Shown: positions 26,451-34,425 of the stretch, in pieces
Layout: every line of letters begins with the position of its first letter
How positions within the stretch are numbered: the first letter of the stretch is position 1
Source of the DNA: Caulobacteraceae bacterium
GTDB taxonomy: Bacteria > Pseudomonadota > Alphaproteobacteria > Caulobacterales > Caulobacteraceae
Direction of reading: 5' to 3'
NCBI GenBank assembly: GCA_947475845.1
Contig: CANJMO010000017.1
Span: 1 to 43,613 of the forward strand
DNA: 43,613 nucleotides
The notes under the pieces: generated by a model
The model's input: the letters and a program-made list of their open reading frames with translations, nothing else
Told to the model about the DNA's origin: nothing
Databases searched by the model: none
Translations under genes and position numbers: made by a program

Positions 26451-26502
26451 GCGGATCGCGAAATAAATTCGGCGGTTAAAGCTGCGCCCCGCCGCGCCGC
26501 GG

Positions 26503-27378
26503 ATGCACGCTGGGCGCCCCGGCCTCATGGGCGCGGTGGCGGTGAAGGCTTCGGTCTACGCCCTGCCGGCCACCGACGAGGGCCAGGAAGACTTCCAATG
26601 GCTGGTGCGCGACATCGCCGCCGGCGGCGGCGAGGCCATGATCTGCGAGGCTCACCTGATCGACGGACTGACCGACGCCGACGTGCAGACCCTGTTCGAA
26701 ACCGCGCGGCAGACGGACTATGACGCCTTGATCGCCGACCTACGCGCGGTGGCGCAGGACCTGTCGTCCCGCGACTCCGCCCAGACCGCGCGCCTGCGCA
26801 AACGCCTGACCCAGATCGCCGCCATCGACTTCTTCGGCGGCGCGGGACGAGACACGGCGGAGAGTCTGCTGGCCGGGCTGGAGGCTCATCTCAAGGGCGG
26901 CGCGCCAGTCCCATCGGCCGAACGCGCCGCGGACGGCGACTACCGGGGCCGCACCTGGGTCACCCGGCAGGGGGGCAAGGTCGACCGCATCGCCTGCGCC
27001 TGGTTGATCCGGACCTTCATCGATCCCGAAGCGGCTTTCAAATTCGTCCCGCCCAAGGGCTACACACCGTCGCCCGGGGAGCTGCGGTTCGACATGTTCG
27101 AAGCCGAGTTCACCCACGAGGCGGACAAGTGCAGCTTCGAAGTCCTGCTGGATCGCATGGGCCTGGACGATGCGGGCTTGAGAGCCATCGGCGAGATCAT
27201 CCACGACATCGACCTGAAGGACGCCCGGTTTGGCCGGGACGAGACGGCGGGTCTGGCAAGCATGCTGGAAGGCATCTGCCGCCGGTCGGACGACGACATG
27301 GCGCGGATCGCGCGGGGCGGCGCCCTGCTGGACGACCTGCTGGCCTATTTCAAATCCACCCAAGCCGGTGACGGTTAG
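26503..27378 (+). CDS. chrB: ChrB-family chromate resistance protein, N-terminally truncated
   Basis: Cytoplasmic protein of at most 291 residues linked to chromate sensing or resistance. From about residue 9, MGAVAVKASVYALPATDEG, then EDFQWLVRDIAAGGGEAMIC, matches the ChrB family; the C-terminal domain has TRQGGKVDRIACAWLIRTF, FDMFEAEFTHEADKCSFEVL and GEIIHDIDLKDARF. The usual first 25-30 residues (a LILxLP strand and an RVKVWRRLQALG-like helix) are absent and nothing similar is found upstream. The start may be ATG 26503 or 26527. chrA follows after 75 bases. The truncation could impair regulation. Confidence 0.85.
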   Translation: MHAGRPGLMGAVAVKASVYALPATDEGQEDFQWLVRDIAAGGGEAMICEAHLIDGLTDADVQTLFETARQTDYDALIADLRAVAQDLSSRDSAQTARLRKRLTQIAAIDFFGGAGRDTAESLLAGLEAHLKGGAPVPSAERAADGDYRGRTWVTRQGGKVDRIACAWLIRTFIDPEAAFKFVPPKGYTPSPGELRFDMFEAEFTHEADKCSFEVLLDRMGLDDAGLRAIGEIIHDIDLKDARFGRDETAGLASMLEGICRRSDDDMARIARGGALLDDLLAYFKSTQAGDG

Positions 27379-27453
27379 CTCGAGCCGCGGTGGCCGACCT
27401 TATCTGCCAGCGTCCCTATAATTCCTAAAAAGGCCATCGGGTTTGGCGATGCT

Positions 27454-28878
27454 ATGCCGATCTCCTCGGTGGGGACGAAGATGATCAGACCTGTTGCGGC
27501 GCCCGATGGGCCGGGCCATGGCATATCCTTCGGCGAAGCGACCCGGGTGTGGGCGCGGATCGCGGCGCTCAGCTTCGGCGGGCCCGCCGGTCAGATCGCG
27601 GTGATGCATCGCATCCTGGTGGAGGAGAAGCGCTGGATCGGCGAGCGCCGGTTCCTGCACGCCCTCAACTACTGCATGCTCCTGCCGGGTCCCGAGGCGC
27701 AGCAGCTGGCCATCTATATCGGCTGGCTGATGCACCGCACGGCGGGGGGCCTGGTCGCCGGCGCCCTGTTCGTGCTGCCCGGCTTCATCTGCCTGATGGG
27801 CCTCAGCATCGTCTACGCCGTGTTCGACCAGGTCGGGCCGGTGGCGGCGCTGTTCTTCGGCCTGAAAGCCGCGGTGCTGGTGATCGTGTTCGAAGCGGTG
27901 ATGCGGGTCGGCAGGCGCTCGCTGAAGAACCCGGTGATGATCGCCATGGCCGCGGCGTCGTTCCTGGCGCTGTTCCTGTTCAAGGTCCCTTTCCCGCTGG
28001 TGATCGTGGCGGCGGGCGTGATCGGCTTTGTCGGCGGCAAGCTGGGCAACCGCGCCTTCTTGGCCGGGAGCGGACATGGCAAGCCGGCGGCCAATGAGTT
28101 GGCCGACGAAGACAGCGCGCTGGGGGCGCAAAGCCCCGCCCATGCCAAACCCGATCTCGCCTGGGCGCTGCGCATCGGCGGGGTGATCCTGGTCCTTTGG
28201 CTGGGGCCGGTGCTGGCGATCGGCCTGACCTTGGGCTGGGACAATGTGTTTTCCGACATCGCCGGCTTCTTCAGCCGGATAGCAGTGGTCACCTTCGGCG
28301 GGGCCTACGCCGTGCTCGCCTATGTCGCCCAGGAAGCGGTGTCCCACTACGGCTGGTTGCGGCCGGGCGAGATGCTCGACGGTCTGGGCATGGCCGAGAC
28401 GACCCCCGGCCCGCTGATCATCGTCACCCAGTTCGTGGGCTTCATGGCCGCCTTCCGTGCGCCAGGAGGCCTGCCGCCGATCCTGGCCGGGGTGCTGGGC
28501 GGGACCCTGACGACCTGGGTCACCTTCACCCCCTGCTTCCTGTGGATTTTCCTCGGCGCGCCTTTCGTGGAGGCGCTGCGTGGGGCCAAGGCGCTCAACG
28601 CCGCCCTCGCCGCGATCACGGCCGCGGTGGTGGGCGTGATCCTGAACCTGGCGGTGTGGTTCGGCCTGCATGTGCTGTTCCGGCAGGTGACGCCGGTGCG
28701 GACGCTAGGTCTGAACCTGGAGCTGCCGGTCCTGTCGTCGCTGGACGCCGCATCGCTGCTGCTGACCCTAGCGGCCGCCTTAGCCGTGTTCCGCTTCAAG
28801 GTCGGCGTGATCCCCGTGCTGCTGGGCTGCGCGGTGACGGGGCTGGTCTATCACTTCGCTGCGGGCGCGCTGGCCTAG
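27454..28878 (+). CDS. chrA: ChrA chromate transporter, long-chain type
   Basis: Inner-membrane chromate exporter of 474 residues with two homologous halves. The first half has SFGGPAGQIAVMHRILVEEK (residues 41-60) and LLPGPEAQQLAIYIGWL near 75-91; the second has VTFGGAYAVLAYVAQEAV and MAETTPGPLIIVTQFVGF. An ATG at 27481 is an alternative start. TATAAT at 27417-27422 lies 31 bases before the ATG and could mark a separate promoter, although no good -35 is seen. It forms a chrB-chrA pair and appears intact even though chrB is shortened. Confidence 0.95.
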   Translation: MPISSVGTKMIRPVAAPDGPGHGISFGEATRVWARIAALSFGGPAGQIAVMHRILVEEKRWIGERRFLHALNYCMLLPGPEAQQLAIYIGWLMHRTAGGLVAGALFVLPGFICLMGLSIVYAVFDQVGPVAALFFGLKAAVLVIVFEAVMRVGRRSLKNPVMIAMAAASFLALFLFKVPFPLVIVAAGVIGFVGGKLGNRAFLAGSGHGKPAANELADEDSALGAQSPAHAKPDLAWALRIGGVILVLWLGPVLAIGLTLGWDNVFSDIAGFFSRIAVVTFGGAYAVLAYVAQEAVSHYGWLRPGEMLDGLGMAETTPGPLIIVTQFVGFMAAFRAPGGLPPILAGVLGGTLTTWVTFTPCFLWIFLGAPFVEALRGAKALNAALAAITAAVVGVILNLAVWFGLHVLFRQVTPVRTLGLNLELPVLSSLDAASLLLTLAAALAVFRFKVGVIPVLLGCAVTGLVYHFAAGALA

Positions 28879-28925
28879 GCGGTTAGGGCTTCACGCCTGC
28901 CGCGGGGCCCTCTAGCTTCCGGGGC

Positions 28926-29705
28926 ATGAAGCTCGCCACCTGGAACGTCAATTCGATCAACGCCCGCCTGGCCAACGTGCTCGACTGGTTCGGCGAGGCC
29001 CAGCCCGACGTCGCGGTGCTGCAGGAGATCAAGTGCGTCGACGAGAACTTCCCGGCCGAGCCGTTCGAGGCGCTGGGCTACAACGTCGTCGTCCACGGCC
29101 AGAAGACCTACAACGGCGTGGCCATGCTCTCGAAATATCCGCTGGAAGATGTGCGCCGCGGCCTGCCTGACGGCGAAGGCGACGACCACGCGCGCTACAT
29201 GGAGGCCGTGGTCCTGTCCCAGAAGCCGATCCGCGTCGGCGGCATCTACCTGCCCAACGGCAATCCGATCGGGACCGAGAAGTTCGACTACAAGCTGAGG
29301 TGGATGGACCGCCTGCACCGCCACGCCCAGGCGCTGCTCGCCTTCGAGGAGCCCCTGGCCCTGATGGGCGACTACAATGTCATCCCCGAGCCCGAGGACG
29401 CCGACAAGCCGGAGGGCTGGCTGGGCGACGCCCTGTTCCAGCCGCAGAGCCGCGCCGCTTTCCGCGCGCTGAAATACCTCGGCCTGACCGACGCCTACAT
29501 GGAGCTGGATGGCCGACCCGGCGGCTATACCTTCTGGGACTATCAGGCCGGCGCCTGGCAGCGGAACCACGGCATCCGCATCGACCACGTCCTGCTCTCG
29601 CCGCAGGCCGCCGACCTGCTGCGCGGCATCGAGATCCACAAGGACGTTCGCGACCGCGAAAAGCCGTCGGACCACGTCCCCGTGATGGTGGAACTGGCGC
29701 TCTAG
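28926..29705 (+). CDS. xthA: Exodeoxyribonuclease III / AP endonuclease
   Basis: Mg-dependent base-excision repair nuclease of 259 residues. Active-site blocks: ATWNVNSINARL (residues 4-15), VLQEIKC with the metal Glu near residue 36, GGIYLPNGNP near 105, MGDYNVIPEPED near 147 with Asp and Asn, and RIDHVLLS plus SDHVPVMV at the end with the catalytic His. Start ATG heads MKLATWNVNS. In relatives I recall it close to erpA; here chrBA and the decayed signalling genes lie between them. Confidence 0.96.
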   Translation: MKLATWNVNSINARLANVLDWFGEAQPDVAVLQEIKCVDENFPAEPFEALGYNVVVHGQKTYNGVAMLSKYPLEDVRRGLPDGEGDDHARYMEAVVLSQKPIRVGGIYLPNGNPIGTEKFDYKLRWMDRLHRHAQALLAFEEPLALMGDYNVIPEPEDADKPEGWLGDALFQPQSRAAFRALKYLGLTDAYMELDGRPGGYTFWDYQAGAWQRNHGIRIDHVLLSPQAADLLRGIEIHKDVRDREKPSDHVPVMVELAL

Positions 29706-30160
29706 GCGATCGGCGCCCGGGCCAGGGCCCAGGACACCAGCGCCCTGGCCTGATCGGACACGACGTCGACCGGCGCCTCATCCGGGCTGTCGAACGCGCG
29801 GCTCAGCAGCGCCGCCAGCAGGCGCAGAAGCGACCAGTCCGGTTGCAGCGACGGCGGCCGATTGAGGATGTAGCTGCGTATTTCTCCCGCCACCACGCCC
29901 GGCCCCGCCGAGCCGAAGCCGGCTGCGAGACTGTGGATGTCGTGAGCCAGGCTGAGCACGGCGTCTATGGATTGCTCGACTTCCGCCTCGGCGGCAATGA
30001 CGGCGATGGCCTTCTGGATTTCGGCTCGAGCCTGAGGCGCCAGGGCCTGCATCCGCGCATGGGCTCTCTCCAAAGCGGGGGGAGCCAGCAGCCGTCCCGC
30101 CGTGCCGCCGGGCGAGGAGGCGATGCTGTGGAACAACCGGCGGCGGCTTGTGGCGGGCAT
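29702..30160 (-). CDS. Hypothetical protein with Hpt-like segment
   Basis: Protein of 152 residues from ATG 30160 (MPATSRRRLFHSI); an ATG at 30178 is possible but would overlap the upstream gene. It is mostly helical, without signal or membrane helix. The segment DAVLSLAHDIHSLAAGFGS near residues 70-88 resembles the His-containing helix of atypical Hpt phosphotransfer proteins (HDI, then a small-residue stretch and FG). It follows a response-regulator gene on the same strand, separated by two bases, which fits a phosphorelay pair. Function is inferred only. Its stop overlaps the xthA stop. Confidence 0.72.
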   Translation of the reverse strand: MPATSRRRLFHSIASSPGGTAGRLLAPPALERAHARMQALAPQARAEIQKAIAVIAAEAEVEQSIDAVLSLAHDIHSLAAGFGSAGPGVVAGEIRSYILNRPPSLQPDWSLLRLLAALLSRAFDSPDEAPVDVVSDQARALVSWALARAPIA

Positions 30161-30162
30161 GG

Positions 30163-30660
30163 TCAGAGGTCGACCCAAAGGCGGTTGTCGGTCTGGCGCC
30201 GGGACGGCCCGTCGTAGGGCTCGACCGAACGACGGCGATCGGGGCCGACGAACTGCCGGCTGTGGATGAAGGCGCGAGGCCGGTCGATCACGGCGGCGAT
30301 CCGCGAAAGCACCGTCTTGGCCGTGAACGGCTTGACGATGATCTCGTCGGCGCCCGCGTCGCGGAAAGCCTCGACCCGACTGCGTTCGGTCATGCTGGTC
30401 ATGATGATCACCGGTAGGGACGGATCCGGGCTCCTGGCCGCCCGGCGGATGAAATCGAGCAGGGCGATGCCGTCGAACGGCATGTGGAAATCGACCACGG
30501 CGATATCGGGCGGCGACAGCAGGATCTGCTCGATCGCCTCGGCGCCGTCCTCGGCGAAGCGGATGCGCGGGCGGCCGATCGCAGACAGAATCTCACCGAT
30601 GATCGCGCGGGTCAGCCGATGGTCGTCGACGACCAGCAGATCCAGGGGCCTAGGCGACAC
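30163..30660 (-). CDS. Single-domain response regulator with extended tail
   Basis: CheY-like receiver of 165 residues. VVDDHRLTR (acidic pair at residues 11-12), phospho-acceptor Asp in DIAVVDFHMP near residue 57, MTSMTE near 87-92, and IIVKPFTAKT near 108-117 are all intact. A C-terminal tail of about 35 residues (FVGPDRRR, GPSRRQTDNRLWVDL) is basic and lacks a DNA-binding domain. The start is a GTG at 30660. It is paired with the Hpt-like gene downstream. Output is likely protein-protein contact rather than direct transcription control. Confidence 0.9.
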   Translation of the reverse strand: MSPRPLDLLVVDDHRLTRAIIGEILSAIGRPRIRFAEDGAEAIEQILLSPPDIAVVDFHMPFDGIALLDFIRRAARSPDPSLPVIIMTSMTERSRVEAFRDAGADEIIVKPFTAKTVLSRIAAVIDRPRAFIHSRQFVGPDRRRSVEPYDGPSRRQTDNRLWVDL

Positions 30661-30778
30661 GGGCGTTTTCTTTCGCTTGTCGTTGCAACCGAGACCGGAA
30701 CAGTCGTCCAGGTATCATGGGTCCGCGTACATTCAAGCCGTGCTCAATAAGTTAAATTGCGGCGGTACTTACGTTCAC

Positions 30779-30799
30779 GATTCAACGATCAGTCGAATC
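30779..30799. promoter_or_regulatory. Paired GANTC (CcrM-type) sites upstream of a hypothetical gene
   Basis: GATTC at 30779-30783 and GAATC at 30795-30799 lie in inverted orientation, 64-84 bases before ATG 30863, within an AT-richer gap. GANTC is the CcrM methylation site of alphaproteobacteria, and clustered promoter sites can confer cell-cycle control through GcrA. Occurrence alone does not prove regulation. Confidence 0.35.
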
Positions 30800-30862
30800 G
30801 GTCGATCCGCGCTTCAATGGCATAATTTCCCCTTTTGACCGAATAGCCATAGCTTCGCTCTC

Positions 30863-31492
30863 ATGAACGACGCCCTGCGTCTCGTCCTGCTGCTGGCCAT
30901 CGCCGGGGTCATCCTGACCGTCGCCGGAGGCTTGGCCGCGCGCTACTTCGATCAGCACCGCCGCATCATCCGCTTTCTGCGCCAGGCCCTGCAGGCCACG
31001 CCCGAGGGGATGATGATGGACCGCGCCGCCGGCCGCGCCCTGGCCTTCAATATCGAAGCCGCTCGGCTGGCGGTGCTGTGGGACCGGGGGCGTAGGGGGC
31101 TGGTCTACAAGATGGATCAGCTGATGGGGGCCGAGATGATGGTCGACCACGTGGTCCTGGCCCGCTCCTATCGCGGGGAGCCGCGCAAGCTGCTCGATGA
31201 GATTCCGATGAGCGCGCACAAGATTACCCTGCGCCTGATCTTCGACAATCCGCGCGATCCGGACTTCGAGGTCGAGCTGTGGCCTGCGCGCCATGGCCGA
31301 GGCCACGAGTTCCCGTCCCCCGCCGACGCGGTGCAGTCGGGCCGCCGCTGGCTGGCCAGCATCGAGTCGATCCTGCGCCGCCCGGCCGCGCGCACCCTGA
31401 CCAAGCCGGCGCCGCTGGTGGCGGTCCTGCCCGAGGAGGAGGATTCCGCGCCGCCATGGGACGACGACGAGGACGAGGAGAACAACCACTAG
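30863..31492 (+). CDS. Conserved-looking hypothetical with N-terminal membrane helix
   Basis: Protein of 209 residues. One N-terminal helix (RLVLLLAIAGVILTVAGGLAA, residues 6-26) is followed by a basic segment (HRRIIRFLRQAL) and a soluble domain with FNIEAARLAVLWDRGRRGLV and KITLRLIFDNPRDPDFEVEL, a beta-rich region. The last 20 residues are strongly acidic (many Glu/Asp). It is not assigned to a family I can name. The 202-base gap before it is AT-rich and carries the GANTC pair. Confidence 0.82.
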   Translation: MNDALRLVLLLAIAGVILTVAGGLAARYFDQHRRIIRFLRQALQATPEGMMMDRAAGRALAFNIEAARLAVLWDRGRRGLVYKMDQLMGAEMMVDHVVLARSYRGEPRKLLDEIPMSAHKITLRLIFDNPRDPDFEVELWPARHGRGHEFPSPADAVQSGRRWLASIESILRRPAARTLTKPAPLVAVLPEEEDSAPPWDDDEDEENNH

Positions 31493-31527
31493 TTCCGTGC
31501 TTCCCGCCGTGGTGAGCGGACTGGGAG

Positions 31528-32451
31528 CTAGCCGCGCAGGGCCGCCGCTTCGACCCGCGACGCCAGGTCCAGCGCATCGACCCCCTCGTCGCCGGTCGCC
31601 AGCGGCCGCGCGACCTTGCCGCGCACCGCATCCAGGAACGCCTGCACGCTCGCGCCCAGCGGGTCCTTGCCGTCGGCGGTTTCGGCGTAGTCGGGGTTGA
31701 GAGCGATGGCGGCGGTGTTGCTGAAGGTCTTGGCAATGAAGTCGATGCTGACCTCGCCGGAGGGGTAGACGATGCGCATGGTGCGCACCCGCCCCTCGTC
31801 CAGGCGCGAGCAGTCGACGGTCAGCTCCATGCCGTCGACGAAGCCAATTTCGGTGAACACCTCGTCGAACTTGGGTCCGTGCTCGATCCGGCCCTTGGCC
31901 TTGATCGATGACGGCATGGTCGGATTGAGGGCCATGGCCATGTCGAGGTCGTGAATGCCCATGTCGAGCATGCAGGACACGTCGGTGCCCCGGCCCGGAT
32001 AGTAGGACGAGCGTCGCACCGCCTCGATGCGGATCGGCGTCTCGGGGGCGTCCAGCAGACCGATGGCGCGGAAGATCGCACGCTCCTGATGACCGGCGGC
32101 CAGCACCAGACCTTTGTCGGCGGCCAGCTTGGCCAGGGCGCGGCCGTCCTGCACGGTCAGGGCGACGGGCTTTTCGACATAGACGTGGCGGCCCCAGTTG
32201 AGCGCCTGGCGCGCCACCTCGGCGTGAGTCGAGGCGGGCGAAGCGATGGTCGCCACGTCGACCTGAGCCAGGAAGGCGTCGATGTCGGTGAAGGCGGTGA
32301 CACCAAGCTTATCGGCCAGGAAGGCGGCGCGGCCCGCGTCCGCGTCGAATACGCCCACCAGACGCACGCCGTCGAGCTGCGCGTACTTGCCCGCGTGATA
32401 GCCGCCGAACACCCCGGCGCCGACCACGCCCGCCTTCAGATCACCGTCCAT
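31528..32451 (-). CDS. Gfo/Idh/MocA-family NAD(P) oxidoreductase
   Basis: Cytoplasmic dehydrogenase of 307 residues. Rossmann motif VGAGVFGGYHAGKY at residues 10-23, IASPASTHAEVARQAL near 69-84, the family signature VYVEKPVALTV near 91-101 with the catalytic Lys, and GIHDLDMAMALNP near 165-177. These define the family, but the sugar or inositol-type substrate cannot be read. There are no sugar genes beside it. Convergent with the upstream hypothetical and divergent from the next gene. Confidence 0.9.
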   Translation of the reverse strand: MDGDLKAGVVGAGVFGGYHAGKYAQLDGVRLVGVFDADAGRAAFLADKLGVTAFTDIDAFLAQVDVATIASPASTHAEVARQALNWGRHVYVEKPVALTVQDGRALAKLAADKGLVLAAGHQERAIFRAIGLLDAPETPIRIEAVRRSSYYPGRGTDVSCMLDMGIHDLDMAMALNPTMPSSIKAKGRIEHGPKFDEVFTEIGFVDGMELTVDCSRLDEGRVRTMRIVYPSGEVSIDFIAKTFSNTAAIALNPDYAETADGKDPLGASVQAFLDAVRGKVARPLATGDEGVDALDLASRVEAAALRG

Positions 32452-32575
32452 ACCGGTCCAGCTTCCTTACGCAAATCGGGCGGAAATTGTCCGCAGCCTG
32501 TCGCAGACGCAAGCTACAGCCGATCACGTTTGGTGGCGATTTGTTGCGCGGGCTTCCCGCCTTGCCCTCGCATGG

Positions 32576-32583
32576 GCTAAATC
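32576..32583 (+). promoter_or_regulatory. GCTAAATC -10-type element
   Basis: GCTAAATC fits the Caulobacter housekeeping -10 consensus GCTANAWC and lies 25 bases before a GTG start that has AGGAG upstream. A -35 is less clear: TTCCCGC ends 15 bases upstream. This is a likely promoter for the 32609-33499 gene. Confidence 0.4.
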
Positions 32584-32608
32584 GCGATCTTGTTTTTAGG
32601 AGCCGCCA

Positions 32609-33499
32609 GTGGCCCGCCTGTTCAACGCCTATGTCATCGTCGATTGGAGCGCCGCGGCGAAAGCCGGTCAGGGCGCCGATCCCATCGTCATCGGCGTGCT
32701 CAAGCGCGACGTGCGCTTCCGCCTGTCGTTCGAGAGCTTCACCCCGGCCACCCGCGCGGAGGGCGAAAAGCGGCTGACCGCGATCCTCGACGACCGCAAG
32801 AAGCACGGCGACCGGGTGTTCGTCGGGTTCGACTTCCCGCTGGGCTTTCCGCGCGGCATGGCCGAGGGGCTCAAGTTGCCAGGCGAGGCGTGGAGCGGGA
32901 CCTGGGACTTCCTCGACAAGATGGTCAAGGACAAGGCCGACAACACCAACAACCGCTTCGGCGTCGCCTCCGAGATCAACCGCCGCACCACCGGCGGCCC
33001 GTTCCCGTTCTGGGGTTGCCCGCCCCGCGACACCCTGACGACCCTGCAACCCAAGCGGCCGCACGACCACGGCCCCGGCGACTTGCCGGAGTTCCGCTAC
33101 GCCGATGCGGCCGTCAAGGCCGCCTCGATCTGGAAGCTCTATTACTCAGGCTCGATCGGCGGCCAGGCGATCCTCGGCATCCCGATGGTCAAGCGCCTGA
33201 AAAAGGCCAAGGGCGACGCCTTCAAGGCGTGGCCGTTCGAGACCGGCTGGAAAGCGGTGGCTGAAGCGGACCTGGACGGCGTCGATGTGCTGGCGGCGGA
33301 AGTGTCGCTGGGCCTGCAGCCGGCTACGGCCCAGCCGGGTGAGAGCAAGGACGTGGCCCCGGTGCGCGCCTTGGCCGAACGAATCGCCAAGCTCGACGAA
33401 GCGGGCAAGCTCGGCGCCGAGTTCGCCACGCCCAAGGACGCCAAGGCGGCCGTGGTCGAGGCCGTGCAGGGCGAAGAAGGCTGGATTCTCAACGTCTGA
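32609..33499 (+). CDS. Hypothetical protein, possible DUF429-like RNase H fold
   Basis: Cytoplasmic protein of 296 residues starting at GTG 32609 with AGGAG seven bases upstream. The N-terminus NAYVIVDWSAAAKAGQG and the block VFVGFDFPLGFPRG near residues 70-83 recall the two Asp-bearing strands of DUF429-type RNase H-like proteins; NTNNRFGVASEINRR and PFPFWGCPPRD follow. Homologues carry misleading labels such as cobalamin or molybdopterin synthesis protein; no such motif is present here. Function unknown. It diverges from the oxidoreductase gene. Confidence 0.82.
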   Translation: MARLFNAYVIVDWSAAAKAGQGADPIVIGVLKRDVRFRLSFESFTPATRAEGEKRLTAILDDRKKHGDRVFVGFDFPLGFPRGMAEGLKLPGEAWSGTWDFLDKMVKDKADNTNNRFGVASEINRRTTGGPFPFWGCPPRDTLTTLQPKRPHDHGPGDLPEFRYADAAVKAASIWKLYYSGSIGGQAILGIPMVKRLKKAKGDAFKAWPFETGWKAVAEADLDGVDVLAAEVSLGLQPATAQPGESKDVAPVRALAERIAKLDEAGKLGAEFATPKDAKAAVVEAVQGEEGWILNV

Positions 33500-33564
33500 T
33501 GCTGAGGGTTATGTGCCTGCCGACTCGTAGAGTTGGCGTGGGGGGCCTCAGGCCTTTGGAGCTT

Positions 33565-34425
33565 ATGGTGCGAATAAACGTTTCCGCCGGCTGGATCGCC
33601 GCCGCCGCTGTACTGCTTCTGGGCTCCCACGCCATGGCGGCCACGAAAGCCAAGCCCGCTCCCCTGCCCAAGGGCGTGTTCAAGGATTGCCGCGACTGTC
33701 CGCAGATGGTCACCATCCCCGCCGGCGCGTTCATGATGGGCTCTCCGGTCAGCGAGAAGAACCGCGGGGCCGAGGACCTGCACAAGGTGACCTTCGCCAA
33801 GCCGTTCGCCGTCAGCCGCTTCGAGGTCACCTTCGACGAATGGCGCGCCTGCATGAAGGGCGGCGGCTGCGCCCCGATGCTGCCGCCGGACGAGGGCTGG
33901 GGCCGGGGCAAGCGCCCGGTGATCTACATGAACTGGGACGACGCCCACGCCTATGTCGGCTGGCTGGCCAAGAGCACCGGCAAGCCTTACCGGATGCTGT
34001 CCGAATCCGAGTGGGAGTACGCCGCGCGCGCCGGATCGAAGACCGCCTTCTCCTATGGTCCTTTCCTGAGCGCCGCCCAGGCCAATTTCGACGCCAGCTC
34101 CAAGACCGATCTCAACCCCAAGGGCGTCAAGCGCGCCAAGACCACGCCGGTCGGCAGCTTCAAGCCCAACGGCTTTGGTCTCTATGACATGCACGGCAAC
34201 GTCTTCGAGTGGGTGCAGGACTGCTGGCACGACGACTACACCGACGCCCCGGCGGACGGCAGCGCCTGGGAGGGCAAGGAGTGCGAGGGCCGCATGCTGC
34301 GCGGCGGCTCGTGGGAAGACTACGCCGGCGACATCCGCGCGGCGGCGCGCACCGGCGGCGGGGCCGACGAGCGCTCCTATGCCGACGGCATCCGCGTGGC
34401 TCTAGATCTTCCGGTCAAGCCATAG
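33565..34425 (+). CDS. Secreted FGE/SUMF1-like protein without catalytic Cys pair
   Basis: Exported protein of 286 residues. ATG 33565, with GGAG upstream, opens a signal peptide (INVSAGWIAAAAVLLLGSHAMA) with cleavage expected near residue 26. The rest is the formylglycine-generating-enzyme fold: MVTIPAGAFMMGSP, FAVSRFEVTFDEWRACM, RMLSESEWEYAARAGS, GLYDMHGNVFEWVQD, and RMLRGGSWEDYAGDIRAAAR. True FGE has two active-site cysteines just after GGSW; here none is present, so it probably binds rather than oxidises. There is no sulfatase gene nearby. Its end overlaps the MATE gene by 24 bases. Confidence 0.88.
   Translation: MVRINVSAGWIAAAAVLLLGSHAMAATKAKPAPLPKGVFKDCRDCPQMVTIPAGAFMMGSPVSEKNRGAEDLHKVTFAKPFAVSRFEVTFDEWRACMKGGGCAPMLPPDEGWGRGKRPVIYMNWDDAHAYVGWLAKSTGKPYRMLSESEWEYAARAGSKTAFSYGPFLSAAQANFDASSKTDLNPKGVKRAKTTPVGSFKPNGFGLYDMHGNVFEWVQDCWHDDYTDAPADGSAWEGKECEGRMLRGGSWEDYAGDIRAAARTGGGADERSYADGIRVALDLPVKP

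Noticed and set aside
33519-33537. Hairpin GCCGACTC-GTA-GAGTTGGC upstream of the FGE-like gene
   Set aside because: One G-T pair and no T-run; followed by G-rich sequence. It may be chance and was not annotated.
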